Below the pieces are notes generated by a model, which saw nothing but the letters and a program-made list of their open reading frames with translations, made no database searches and had not been told where the DNA came from. From Calvatia gigantea (taxonomy: Eukaryota > Basidiomycota > Agaricomycetes > Agaricales > Lycoperdaceae): 64,000 nt of DNA. The translations under genes were made by a program, and so were the position numbers. Positions within the stretch are counted from its first letter, which is position 1, and every line of letters begins with the position of its first letter. The DNA lies in the NCBI GenBank assembly GCA_025093985.1, contig JACAAK010000015.1:1-64000 (forward strand), read 5' to 3'. Of the stretch, positions 33,310 through 44,946 are shown piece after piece.

Positions 33310-33947
33310 AGTAGATCTAGCGCCCCTGAAGTTGGCCTAAACGGTATGGGTGTAGTGCTCCGGACCTGCCGCTCTTCAACACCACAAAAAACAACCCAAA
33401 AATCCTGTGAGTTCCCGATGTAAGACAATACGGCACATAGAGGATCTTTGTACGAACCCCCCTGTTATAGGCAATTACTTGTTGCACGGTGCTGGTGTTT
33501 CAGTCGTACTTACAAAGCTATTGCCTCAGCAACGACTTGGGGGATATGATTCACCAGCCTGGTGAGTGGCGACTTCGCTTCAACGATGACGAAACCTTCT
33601 TCCCGAATTAAGGACGCCCAGGAATTCATCAATCGACTGTATAGTTCGGCCGCGCTCCCTTCCCAACCGGACTGTTCTCCTTAATCCTCTCACTAGACCT
33701 TTCTTTTGCGATGGAAAACGTGGGATAATCTGTAGAACTCGATGGACGTGTTGTGTGACCACTTTTGTTCTCGACTTCCTTCTTGCTTGGCCGTGGGACG
33801 GGGATGACCTTGCTTCGGGACCCTTCACAGCTTGCTGTTGACTTTGAGCTGACGCAGCAACCACTAATCCCTCGCGGAGGTTGTCCGGGGGGGAGGGGCG
33901 TTGTTAGTAGCTTTTTGGGAGGGTTTTTTGAAGGGTTTTTTGTTCAT
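33310..33947 (-). pseudogene. Gene G3: internally deleted copy of gene G
   Basis: It keeps the start of exon 1 (ATG at 33,947, MNKKPFKKP) and, directly joined near 33,780, the exon 7 region with EEGFVIVEAKSPLTRL near 33,600 and traces of exon 8. Exons 2-6 are missing and the exon 7 frame is broken. It lies tail-to-tail with F-box copy 5, preserving the paired arrangement of the intact modules. Confidence 0.82.
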
Positions 33948-34315
33948 TGTAGTAGGGTTGAACGTCAGCGGTGCGAGAACAAAAGCAATTTGAAGGACGC
34001 TTTACGTGGGGATTGAAACCTTGTCGATTCAAGTGTGGCTTAAATGCCAGTTGACCTGAGGTATCATCCAGCGCCACACAATTGGCCACACTGTGGCGCC
34101 AAGGAGTTGCACGAAGGGGACAACTATATAATCAAAAATGCGTCAAAGCAGCTGATGCACAAGTTTGAAAAATTTTACTGGAAGAGCCACAATCAGCGGC
34201 CTATCGTTGGCTATGACAAAACAAAGCAAGGATGCAGAGATTGACAGGAGTCATTGTCACGCGCAGCGCAAGAAGTGTGACAGACGCGAGAACGTCCTTG
34301 AATTCTAACCCTCTC
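33948..34315. other. Shared upstream segment between G3 and F-box copy 6
   Basis: The sequence 33,960-34,230 matches the G-proximal ends of blocks X1 (20,140-20,430) and X2 (38,085-38,350), for example ccttgtcgattcaagtgtgg and gcgtcaaagcagctgatgca. It then switches to the F-box 5' flank at about 34,240 (gtcattgtcacgcgcagcgc). This marks a duplication junction. Confidence 0.6.
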
Positions 34316-35966
34316 ATGCTGCTAAATTTTCTTCTTCTGGCCGTCTGTGGAATTGTCGGAATTGTGAGTAAGTGATTTGACAAACTTCGGGTTAACATAG
34401 CTTGTTGACGGCTTTTCAGCATTTTTCCGTAAATTTGCCCGGCGGGTGTTAGGAATCCATGATTTGCCAATCGAACTGCTGTCGGAAATTGCGTCACATT
34501 TAGATTTCGTTGACGTGATTTCGTTGCGCCAGGTGCGTCACAACTATTTTCATCATGACACCTACCTAAGCGGCACTTAGTCTACCAGAAAGCTTCGTGA
34601 GGCGACGGAGGCTCGAGTGGTTTGGCACTCGCTTGCGAAGAGATATGCCGCCCGACATTTCAATATCCCACGCCCAGAGAATGGAACTATCGACTCCCTT
34701 ACAACCAACGACCTCCGTGAATGGATACGACCCCGCCTTGTAATCGACCAGATCTGGAAGAAAAAAACTGCCACCCCCTTCACACGCACCCTTCATATGC
34801 ATGAGGATACAATGTGCGTGAGCCTCATTCCTGGTGGACGTTGGCTTCTCGCCGTTCGGGAAACCGGATATGTAGATTTCTACGACCTCAATTCCAAAGA
34901 TCCCGTTCGCCAGTTGTTGCTAGAACCCTCTGTACCTAAGGAAGAAGCGGGGCCAACACGACTTGTCGTAGACATCAACCGCGAAGCACCTCTTCTTGAT
35001 TTTACATTCGCTTTCGGCGCCACTGGTTCCATAAGTCAGCTTTATGCGATTGGTTCTCTCCGCATCACGAACGACTCACATGTCAACAGGGTTCCAAGTC
35101 CCTAGTTTTGGATGGTTGCACATTCGACAAGCACGGCTGGTCGGCAGTGGGTTGTCAGCCGCCCTTGAAGCACACAAACTCGTTTCAGTCCCACACGTCA
35201 GAAGAGATGCTGTCACATATACAGTTGCATTGAGTGGTGGCCTTGCTGCGCGTAATACTGCTGAGGGCGAGAACAGTTGGATTGAAGTGTTCAAATGGAA
35301 AGAGTGTACGCCAACAGCAGTCATGGTCGCAATTCTCCGCATCTCCACAACCCTGCAAACTGTATGTGGCCTTTTATTCCTAGCTTAACCTGGGTTCGCA
35401 ACTTACTCAGAACAAAGGGAAGGCTGTTTTTTATTGGTGAGGATCGGGTCCTTTGCATTGCTTTGCGTCGTATCTTCATTCACCGGATACCGCCTCTATC
35501 TCGCCTCCTTGTGGATTGGGACCCTGAGGTTGGATACCAGGATGATGAGGACCTCGCAGAGCCCATGTGGTCCTATGATGAGATGCCTTTCGCTTTGAGG
35601 AGTGTCCCCTCTCTTCATTTTGATGGCTCTACCGGTTATCGTCTCATTGTTCAGGACAGGAGGGACGTTATTGGCATTCATATTCCTCTCGCTCCCGACG
35701 GCCATCCATGCGTTCAATTCCGATTACAGTCATACTTCCAGATCCCCGTTGGGGTCGGTTTATATAAAGGGTGTGCAATGTACAAGAACTCACCCGCCAT
35801 CCGATTTGGATACGGATGGGATGACAAGGTTGACGCCAATTTTGTCAACCCTCAGAGTGGCGAGCGTTTGCGCTCTGCAGAAATATTTTTTGATGAAGAG
35901 ACTGGCCGAAGCCTTCTGTGGGAAACTCGGACAGAATTTCGGATATTTGATTTCACGCCCCACTAA
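34316..35966 (+). pseudogene. F-box protein with hydrophobic anchor (array copy 6), single in-frame stop
   Basis: Exons 34,316-34,367, 34,420-35,034, 35,090-35,361 and 35,418-35,966 have the same lengths as copy 1 for the first three (52, 615, 272 bp) and all GT-AG borders. The start MLLNFLLLAVCGIVG and basic patch are kept, and the F-box is LPIELLSEIASHLDFVDVIS. The only lesion I see is TAG at 34,578-34,580, where copy 1 has CAG (Gln) in the segment after the F-box. Without it the product would have 495 residues. It could be a recent pseudogene, a polymorphism, a read-through case or a sequence error. Its end is 39 bp from convergent gene G2. Confidence 0.8.
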
Positions 35967-36005
35967 TGTCTGAGAGTATACATTACGTATTACTACTTAT
36001 AACCC

Positions 36006-38078
36006 TCAAGTTCCATAAATCCCGAGGATTGGCAGACACCTATTTATCCGATCAGTTTTGTGGAAATTTCTAATTGTTGGTCTGATGGTACGCACCCAAG
36101 ATAGCAGTAGGGCTATGATCAATAATATCCCCCCTGGGGTTGGTCTGAATGGCATTGGGGTCGTCCTCCAAAACACCCGTTCTTCGGTTTTACGGAAAAC
36201 AACCCCGAAAATCCAGTGAGCTCCCGACGTAAGGCAGAACGGTACGTGGGCTTTCTTCCGACGAATTCCTCTATCATCTGCAATTATTTGCTATCCTGCG
36301 CAAGAGTTCCAACAGCACTCACAAAGCTAGAGCCTCAGCAACCACCTGGGGTATATGGCTTTCCAATCTAGTGAGTGGGGACTTGGCTTCAACAATGACG
36401 AAACCTTGTTCCCGGGACATGGATGCCCAATAATTGGCTACTCGATCATAGAGATCGGTTGCACTCCCGCCCCAACTTGACCGTTCAACCTTGAACCTTT
36501 CAATAGACATTTTGCCTATCAAGGAAAATGTAAAATAATCTGTGGAGCCCGACAGACGTGTGGTGTGGCCGCTTTTGTTTACGACCGTTACAGCAGTGCC
36601 CTCTTTGGCAGCAGGTTCCTATCAAATTCACGTTGGCTTATCGACCAGGTATGTCGGATGGATTGGGGGCATAGACATACCTTAGCGTTGGATCTCGGAG
36701 CAGACCCTAACGAGAACTCAGGGAAGCATAAAATCTGAATGCTGTCGTCAGTCAGACCCATGACTGCTGCCGATACCAGACAATATTTTAGGTCATTAAC
36801 AAGCAACCGCGTGCTTTCCTCTGACTAACAAGGTGTTTGTGAGAATGAATAAGCATTAGCCCTGAATGCAATCACCGAAAGACAACATACCAAAATGTTC
36901 CAAAAATTGTCGATTGTTTTGACCACTCGTTCCCCCATTTGCTCCAATACCTGTTTCCAGGTTTTCTCGAAGTTGGCTTCGATCAGTTTATTCGACGTTA
37001 GGCCATCAATTACTGTTAGGCATAGGTCTGTAGCTGAAACTTCATCCTTCTCTGTGACGCCCAGTCGGTGGTAATCCATCCTCCTGACAGTTGAGAAGGA
37101 CTGAGACTGAACAAGGAGTGGAGGATGATGGGTAAGTTTACCAAGGCGCTAAGAGAACGCAGGAGAATACACTCACAACTACACTCTTCCCCGCCAACTC
37201 CTCGACTTCCTTGACCAAATCTTCGAGGAAGTCAACTTTGTCCCCAAGTTCTGCTTCAAAGTCGGCATCAGGGTCACCCTCCCGTCCAGCTTGTCCCCCA
37301 GCATCTTTGCTGTCGTCGGTGTACGTCACTTATCAATCAAAACCGGGGTCAACCCCCGATACCTTATGGTGTGCTGCAAACACTTACGTGACATCCCTCT
37401 CTGAACGATATCCGCAACATTGTCACCCCGAGACTTGAGATCAATTCCAAAGTCCTCATAGATGTATTGGATGATCTTTGCGGAACCGGGGCTATCCTTC
37501 GACTCTGACTCCGGAGCTGAACTCTCCCTCGACATGGCAACCTTGAACCTATCTTTCTTAATGAATGTAGAGTAAAAGTCATCTGAGTGAATTCTCAACT
37601 CTTGATAAACGTCTTGGCTGAAGAAATCGAGGCTCACCAATCTCCTTGGCAGCATCACGGTTCACTGTCTTCCGGCTAGATTGCCGTGCTTGGGGGATCG
37701 ATTTATCAATCTACGTTCTTCGAAAAAGTCTAACTCAGATGACTTACTACTTCGCTGAACTGGTGTGGCGGGGAAAAGTTTACGGATTATCTCGAGTTGA
37801 CCTTGTATAGTTTGACAGGCTTTTTCAACCTCCTTCCACTTTTTTGTGTCGGATCTAGTGCGCAAGCTTGGAGGTGGTTCAAGACGAAATGCGGCCGGAT
37901 CCGGGTCTCCGTCATTTGGTGGCTGATCTTGCTCGTTGGTAGACCGTGATGATCTTGTTTCTGGACCTCTCACAGCCTGGTGTTGACTTTGCGCTGAGGT
38001 GTCACCCGAGGCAGCCGCTGGTACCTCACGAGGTTTACCGAGGGGTTGAATAGCCTTTTTGGAGAGTTTTTTGCTCAT
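36006..38078 (-). CDS. Gene G2: tail-anchored protein with PD-(D/E)XK nuclease-like signature
   Basis: Eight exons: 38,078-37,748; 37,688-37,638; 37,582-37,388; 37,328-37,177; 37,106-36,891; 36,824-36,681; 36,618-36,323; 36,270-36,006. These join in frame to 549 residues, with exon 1 (331 bp) and exon 7 (296 bp) exactly as long as in G1. Motifs are kept: GSTDYFTFS and QGFVIVEAKSPLTRL, then HIPQVVAEALAL. The C-terminal hydrophobic stretch GGILLIIALLLSWV is followed by a longer basic tail than in G1. By eye the two G proteins differ at roughly a third of positions while all introns and frames are kept, which argues that both were under selection. Function is unknown. Confidence 0.75.
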
Positions 38079-39540
38079 TGTGGTAGGATTGAGCGTCGGT
38101 GGTGCGAGGACAAAAGCAGTTTGAAAGGCGTTTTATGTGTGGATTGAAACCTTGTCGATTCTAAGTGTGGTTTAAATACCACTTGACCTGAGGTATCATC
38201 TAGCGCCACACAATTGGGCACACTGTGACGCCAAGGAGTTGCACGAAGGGGACAACTATATTATCAAAAATGCGTCAAAGCAGCTGACGCACAAGTTTGA
38301 AGGATTCCAGGGCCACAATGAACGGCTTATCGTCGGCTATGACAAAACAAAACACACAGCAACGTGCTACCTGAACGTCGGATGCTGAAACCTAGTGCAA
38401 GGCTTGCACAGCGTCCAGATTGGGAGTGCCTGGTTATTAGTTTATGGGTGCAGAGACCCGATTCAGAGGGAAATGCCATTGTAATCCCCGCCACAATTGG
38501 CCGTCGAATACACAAAAAAAACAGGTGAAGTCGTATGACCCACCACAAGGCGCGTACGGAGGGACAGTGGGCATCTTCTACTGCGGAAAGGTTGGTGGCC
38601 GAGCGGTAAGCGCAATGGAAGAACAAAGCAGTCTTGTAGATCTGCCAAATGGGGGATGAATGCGCATAAAGTCAATGCGGTTAGGGTTTCCACATGTTGT
38701 ACCCAGCCTGAGGAACAGAATATCAACGGCAGCCTTGCCTACTACTCAGCGAATGTCATGGATATAGAGAGTGAGCCCCTAAGGGCTGGAAGGCCTGCCA
38801 AACTTGGACACGGATGCGACCTGTCAAGAGGCGCAGGGTGCCACTCCTGGGACACAGGCGTTTCTTGCACCCATGGGTGCCAGCCTCATGGTCTTCAACT
38901 TCATTGCCATCTGTGGATCTCCGTAATACATGATTCAAAAATCTCGGCTAAATGCAACTCGTGCGTAAGCGTCAGCATTATTGCGTTAATTCAGCGCTCA
39001 AGAGCTGGAGTTGAGAACCCCTGATTTGGCTCTCAAGCTGTAGATGTCCTCGCTATCGCTGGGACGGATGGCCGGGGTGCCTGTATGTGCGAACGTGGAT
39101 GATGTACGGATAAGCGAAATGACTCGAGCGAGCTAGTGACAGATGTTGTGAGACAACCTGCTGACGATCAGTCCCGGACAGCTGAGGAAAAACATTCATT
39201 TAGATATATTTTGAACTACCTTATTCCTAACTTTGTTGCTGGGCACCAAAAATGACGTGCCTGGCCAAAGAGTTCATTAGTGGTGTACTAGTAGTGTACA
39301 AGGAACAGCGAAGTCAGGGCAAACGCATCAGGGCAAACGCATCAAAAGTTCGAAATAACGATGTCCAAATGTACACCCACAGAAGGGTCACAACATATCA
39401 TATGGCAGAGCATGTCCTACGCTTGGTTGGTACTAACAGGCTCATATCCACCCCTCCTCGAACTTCCGCCAATCCCAAGACCCATGAACAACCCCTTCCT
39501 ACCACTCTTTTTCCTCCCCTCACTAACACCACCCTCGCCG
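38079..39540. repeat. Conserved non-coding block X2 (paralogue of 20,127-21,440)
   Basis: Collinear with X1 along its whole length and, by eye, about nine bases in ten identical in the central part (38,680-38,960). A short plus-strand open frame at 38,656-39,024 is closed by stops in X1, so it is unlikely to encode protein. The right part is the 3' flank of AKR1. Confidence 0.7.
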
Positions 39541-42094
39541 TCACCATAATCCTCCCTCTCTTTCCTCCGCATCTTCGCCTTCTCGGAATCCCTCTAGAGG
39601 AACATCATAAAGCGCTTCGTATTCCACACCCAACTCTCTTCCCTTAGTCCAAAAGTCTTTACAGTTCCCAAGCAATACCAAGGTCGAATGGGTTTGATGC
39701 TTTCCCAGCTCTCGCCAGTCCATCAACGGCTTTCCCCTTCGTGAATCTATCAAAGCCCAAGAGGTTCATCAGGAAGGCAGAGCCACACCCCGAACAAGAT
39801 GTATGTCTATGACTGTGCCCAGAGTTTGATGATGCTGCATCTCCAACAAGCGCAGTGTCTTCCGTATCCAATCCTGCAATGGCCCCCATTGCGCCTCCAC
39901 CATTTCGATGACGATGCCCCATTTGACCGGCGTAACTCGCTCCGCCACCGTCCCCCCATATACCCATAACGACCGAGATTGGAAACCTCGAGGGTGGTCA
40001 TCTGACGGGCGACCTGCCAAAGTTGGGATGCGAGGAGTACGATGGTCCAGGACAACTGGAGGGTGGCCCAGGCCGCGACAGAGACGAGGAAAGTGTCGTA
40101 CGAAGTTAGGAAACAGAGATCCGCGGGAAGGATGCATCCGGGCGATAAAAGAGAAGGGTCTTGGGAAACTGAAATACTCGAGAAGACTGGAGGAGGGAGA
40201 AAGTAAGATGGTTGTTCAGATAATTTTGACAAGGGAACGCACAGTTATAGGTTAGGTAGTCGAAGACAATGATCCCGAGCACGAGGGTAGTGACAAAGAT
40301 CACAAACTGGCGGTGGTTGTTTGCACCAACTAAGAGAGAGATTATTGAGCAATCTCATGAGCAAAGAGTCGGAAACATCACCCACCACAATTCCATACCC
40401 AGGGACAATGACTTAAATACAGTCAGAAATGCAACGTGAGCCGCGTATCGACGGACTTACTGGTCACTTCGGGCAATGCATTTGTCACACACTCGACAGT
40501 GTTTCGAGCGGAGAGGTTTTCTTGCCATACACTGGATACAGAATGTTTGGCCGTTCAAGCGTCCTTCCGATGCCAGTTCCTCAATAACCTGTCCAGTAGG
40601 TGTAAGTTTGGGTCCTCCCTCCTGTATTGTTTTCGCGCTTACAGATTTAAGTTCCTCGTCGCTACTTGGTTTAGGACAAGTTCCGGGGTCCAATGTCACA
40701 GCTCGGAAAAAGTTGTACACACAGAGGCCCACAGAAAGGGCGAACATGAAGTTGGCGACGGAATGATCTTGAGTTTCTGCAGGGAGTGGGTATATCAATG
40801 AGTCCAACACCCCAGAGGTTTTGAGTGCACTCACGGTTTACAAGGCGAGTTATCCAGCAGAACACAACCCAGACGATCGAACCGAAAATGATACCGGAGA
40901 AATATGGTGTTTGATTTACACTGTCTGTGTAGGATGATTTGTTTAACAGAACGCGGGTAACAATCTGGGGGAGTAAATTAAACATAGAGTATTCGCTTGC
41001 AGTACCCCACTTACATGATGCATTGCGAAGAACTCGGCCAACGCGAGTAGAAGTCCGGTATACCAAGGGAGCATAGACATAGTCTTGAACATTAGATAGA
41101 AGAAAAGTGTGGGTAACAAGAAGATCGCTATCCGAGTATTGCGCTGACTTTTCGTGAGCAAAAATAAGTTATATGAAACGCGATGCGCACCTCGCTGAAT
41201 GGGCTTCCCTTTTTAATGCCATATTCATTCATGCCGCCCTCCTCCAATGCGCGCTTCCAAGCACCCAAACTCTTTAACTCAATCGCCATATCCCTAGGGG
41301 TCCTGTCCTCCCCATCCTTGGCCATGATATCCGCGCCCTTCTCAATCAACCGACGAATACACACCCTGTTCCCTCGTACGACTGCCCAATGCAACGGTGA
41401 CAGTCCCGCATCATCCTTGAGACTTGGGTTTGCACCGTGTCGCAGCAATAAGTCAACCGAAAGGGCATCGCCCTGGTACGCAGCCCACATGAGTGATGTA
41501 TGACCTTGTGAATCCCTCGAATCCACATTGATTGGTTGGTGAAGCAGGTACAGTAGAGGCATAATTGACGAGGAGTGGGTGACTAAATGGAGTGTGTTGT
41601 AGCCTTGGGAGTCGGTAATAGTGGGGTCGGCGTTATAAGAAATGAGGAGTTGGATGATGTACAGGTATCCGTTTCGCGCCGCCCATTGCATAGGGGTAGC
41701 GATAAGGTCTCCGCCTTGTGCGTCGACTTCAGCACCTTGTTCCAACAAATACCGACAAGCACCAACGTGTGCATTTATTGCCGCCCAGTGGAGCGGTGTG
41801 ATATTTTGCTCATCTCGATCCGTCGCTTTCGCCCGTCCAGACTCCAGAAGCTCTCGAATAAGGTCTACATCCCCTCGCTGCGCTGCAACGAAGATATTTG
41901 CCTATAGTCACGGATAAAAGACATGAACACCTAATCAGGATCAGAGTAAACGGGTAATTAACGCTGACCTCTGAATCTGGACGTGACTCCGCTCCCTGAG
42001 AGAAAGACAAGTTTGTTGCGACGATGGATTCGGGAGTGACAGACGACGCCGACGGCTCAGCCTTTGGGCTTACTCTGGCTGTTGGGTCGTCCAT
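39541..42094 (-). pseudogene. AKR1: AKR1-type ankyrin/DHHC palmitoyltransferase, C-terminal frameshifts
   Basis: Eight exons: 42,094-41,969; 41,901-41,191; 41,143-41,015; 40,964-40,835; 40,776-40,461; 40,411-40,386; 40,329-40,243; 40,186 onwards. Residues ~43-265 are ankyrin repeats (TPLHWAAINAHVGACRYLL, SLMWAAYQGDALSVDLLL). Membrane segments follow, then DPG (TLDPGTCPKP), the cysteine-rich domain and DHHC, whose first His codon is split by intron 5, then CPWVWNCVGANNHR and TTxE (MTTLEVSN). Family members S-palmitoylate proteins at Golgi or endosomal membranes, and the DHHC cysteine forms the acyl intermediate. Extra bases near 39,947 and 39,670, compared with the duplicate at 21,451-22,265, shift the frame after YGYMGG, so the conserved [12 protein letters not shown] tail is lost. 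It may be a truncated active enzyme or a pseudogene. Confidence 0.85.
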
Positions 42095-43950
42095 TGTCGT
42101 GGTCGTGGAAGGGTGAAGCTGCTTTGCACTGCCAACACCAACTCCCAACAATCCCAGCTCAGCTTACGTCATCACCGCCCATCAATTGATGCAGCGCCAC
42201 GACAACAATCTTTGTCTTCATCTAATCGTCGGCGGGGCGAGATTCGACTACGCAATTAAAATTTTATTCGCCCCCAGTACCCCACCCAAGGTGGAATGTT
42301 ACTTTGTACCGACTTCCTGTGTCGTCAAATAGTCCTTTCCGCAAAACCCAAGCCGCCTGAGCCCTGGAAAATTTTTATGTGATAGACATCACTGACGAGA
42401 GACTCACAACACAACACCTGTGACCAAATGTGTGGAACTTGGGATGGTGTTCGTTACCAAACCCAACTGTTGATACAAAGTTTTAAATACACTTTCCTTT
42501 TCGACTCCCTAAGAAAACGCAATTAATAATCTACTGAAATGAATACCGTCCACTGAAGGCACCTCTATATGAAGCTGACGATATCTGGCCGAGCATATCC
42601 TTTGGCATGTTTCTTGACTTCGCCATTGTCCATTCACACCACAATATTCCTGTCACCTGTGTACCCAGCCAGTCACTCGCCAAACCTGTATAAGAGAGTC
42701 AGGCACGGCGTATCTGCGCAGGGACAGGGACATTGATGTGTAAGATACATCAAGCAACTGACGTCCGGCGGTTGTATGAGCTTGCTAACAGTGGGTAGGT
42801 ATGCTTATTTGAGGTAGAGCTAAGCGACCTATCAATATATCTGACTGACGTGCCTCCAGTCCAGGTCTGACCAGAAGGAAAATTGAAAAGATGCACGGCG
42901 GAAAAGGACCTCCGCAAAGCTTTCCGCGAAAAGGGCAGAATGAAGAACGGATGATAGATCACGGGACAAAAACACAGTGAACCTGTCGCGCTGAAAGGAA
43001 ACTAGGAAGCAGGAACCACTCCCAGAAATATCACAAATCGGCATCCTCAGGACACCTGACCAAGTCATTCGACCCGCCAAAATCACAATCCAACCACAGA
43101 AGCCACGAGAAGAGTGACTTTCTTTCGCTCGGTTAAATTAAAGGAGAACAATAAGTATATCTCTTATGTCTCCAGACCAAGTCTCGAACAGCACATGTCG
43201 GAAAAAGTGGACATGACCACCCAGCTGATTGATGGGAAGCGCTTTCAGCCGACAGAAAGTGGGCAATTCGACCCGGACTTGTGTTTGACGGTTGCGCCTG
43301 CGTGAACACATTTCGAAACGTATGATCCGTTCGTTTGAAGTCTTCCTGGGCGTTTCTTGTCCAGCAATTGGAAAATCAGACGAACCCACCCTCCGAGCCA
43401 CCACAGGACACATTGGTGAGGAGTTGTCGTTGAAGTCAATGGATTGGTAAAGCTTTGAAGGTATTTGTTCCATTGTCTTGGACAAGAGGTATGGCCGAAA
43501 TTCTGCCTAACAAGCGGGCCGAAAAGTACTTGCAAAGGGTAAGCTCGAACACCTCTTCTTGCGACCCAAAATGCGGTGGTGATAACGAGAAGCGCTAGAA
43601 TATGCCTTTCCCAAAAAAAAGTCTGATGGTAGAACATCAAAGATGAATAAAACATCAGAAGGATAGGCTTATACTTAAGTTTCCTACACACCCACAGTTG
43701 CGCCTTATGCCCGAGGACCTCCCCAACTCTTTGGAAAGTGTAGGGTTGCGCAGATTGTGTAGAGCACGAGCGTCAACGTCGAAAAGTCATATGATCGTGG
43801 TTTTGGTGATCCTGTTTCGGCATACCAATGGGCAACTTGGGCTGGGCAACCAGAAAGCCCACCAGGTTAAACAAGTACAACGTGAGCGAGCCAAAAATTA
43901 AAAGAGAAATATTGTCCCAGGAATCTTATGGCAGGATTTTGTAGCGGCCC
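42095..43950. other. AKR1 upstream region and possible decayed membrane-protein gene
   Basis: 42,095-42,750 has no gene that I can see and should contain the AKR1 promoter. On the minus strand between about 43,950 and 42,830, hydrophobic frames such as LTLYLFNLVGFLVAQPKL and ERHILALLVITTAFWV occur in different frames with stops between them. This could be a decayed multi-pass membrane protein, but I cannot build a gene model or name a family. Confidence 0.3.
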
Positions 43951-44892
43951 TTATAACCCATCTCCGAGCCAGTCCTCGACTGACAGTTGGCGACTGGAAT
44001 CTATCGCAATGACTTTCCATCATTTTAATTTAAGTCACCTTTCTACTAAATGATGCCAGCTGATGACGACCAAAATAGAATCTCCCTTTTACTTCCCCAT
44101 GATTCGCGGCCGTGGTTCAGCAGCGGCCGTAGGTTTGCATATCTGGAAGTCAGAACCTGGGCCCCAAGGCTCCAGGTATGAATATAAAACATATCTTTTT
44201 CTCCCGCCGCAAACCTCCAGCGTCATAGTGACCCTGGGGAATGTTGTTCAGAATCCGACTACCTCAAGCCGTGAGGACCTCCGGTCCGAACCCACCACGT
44301 AAATTTCCAGAATGAAACGAATTCCATCGTCGAAGTAGCCGAACCCTGGTTGACTCACTGAATGCCAGCATTCAAAGCCTAGTAAAAATAATGCTATCAA
44401 GTCAAATATCCTTCTGCAATTTTGATGAGTTGCTCATAACATAACTTTCATCCAGTCCTTGCATCTAATTTTAACGTGGGTCACTTAACCGGCAGCCCTA
44501 GGCCTTCTATGTAGTTCGCATGCGAATCTAGGCGCCAAGAACCCGAACGCCGGTGGGCGGTTCGCTCAACCAACAACACCCCACGGACCGCACCGGCACG
44601 GTTCACAGGTCACGCACACAGTGCGCACCTGCTCAGCTGCAAGGGAAAAAATCGACCTGAATCATCAAATAACTCCCCGGCCGAAACCGAACCCACAAAT
44701 TGAGTCATTTTCGGTCGTCCTTCTTTGTGTGATTTGATATTCATAATTTTTGGAAGGGTCTGACACCGAATGACGACAGAACAAAGGAGCTAGAGTGACC
44801 CCTTGGGCCCTGGTGGCGCTGTTGCTCCTTGGGTTAAGGGTCTGAAGATATCCCCAAGTTGAACCGACAAAACCGCTGAGCGTTGTCCACTG

Positions 44893-44946
44893 TGGCTGAG
44901 TGCGAATTGAATCACCTGGGTCTTGTGTTCAATTCCAGTGTAAGTA
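44893..44946 (+). other. tRNA-like A-box/B-box pair (possible SINE head or tRNA relic)
   Basis: TGGCTGAGTGC (44,893-44,903) resembles the RNA polymerase III A box, and GTGTTCAATTCC (44,935-44,946) the B box, 42 bases apart, as in tRNA genes. The flanking cactg and cagtg can pair as a short acceptor-like stem. No clear anticodon arm forms, so this is not called as a tRNA gene. Confidence 0.3.

Noticed and set aside
38656..39024. 122-codon plus-strand frame in block X2
   Set aside because: Stops close the same frame in the otherwise very similar block X1, so conservation is not protein-based.
43245..43691. 148-codon minus-strand hydrophobic frame
   Set aside because: Hydrophobic words occur in more than one frame with stops between; no start, splice or family evidence was sufficient to call a gene.
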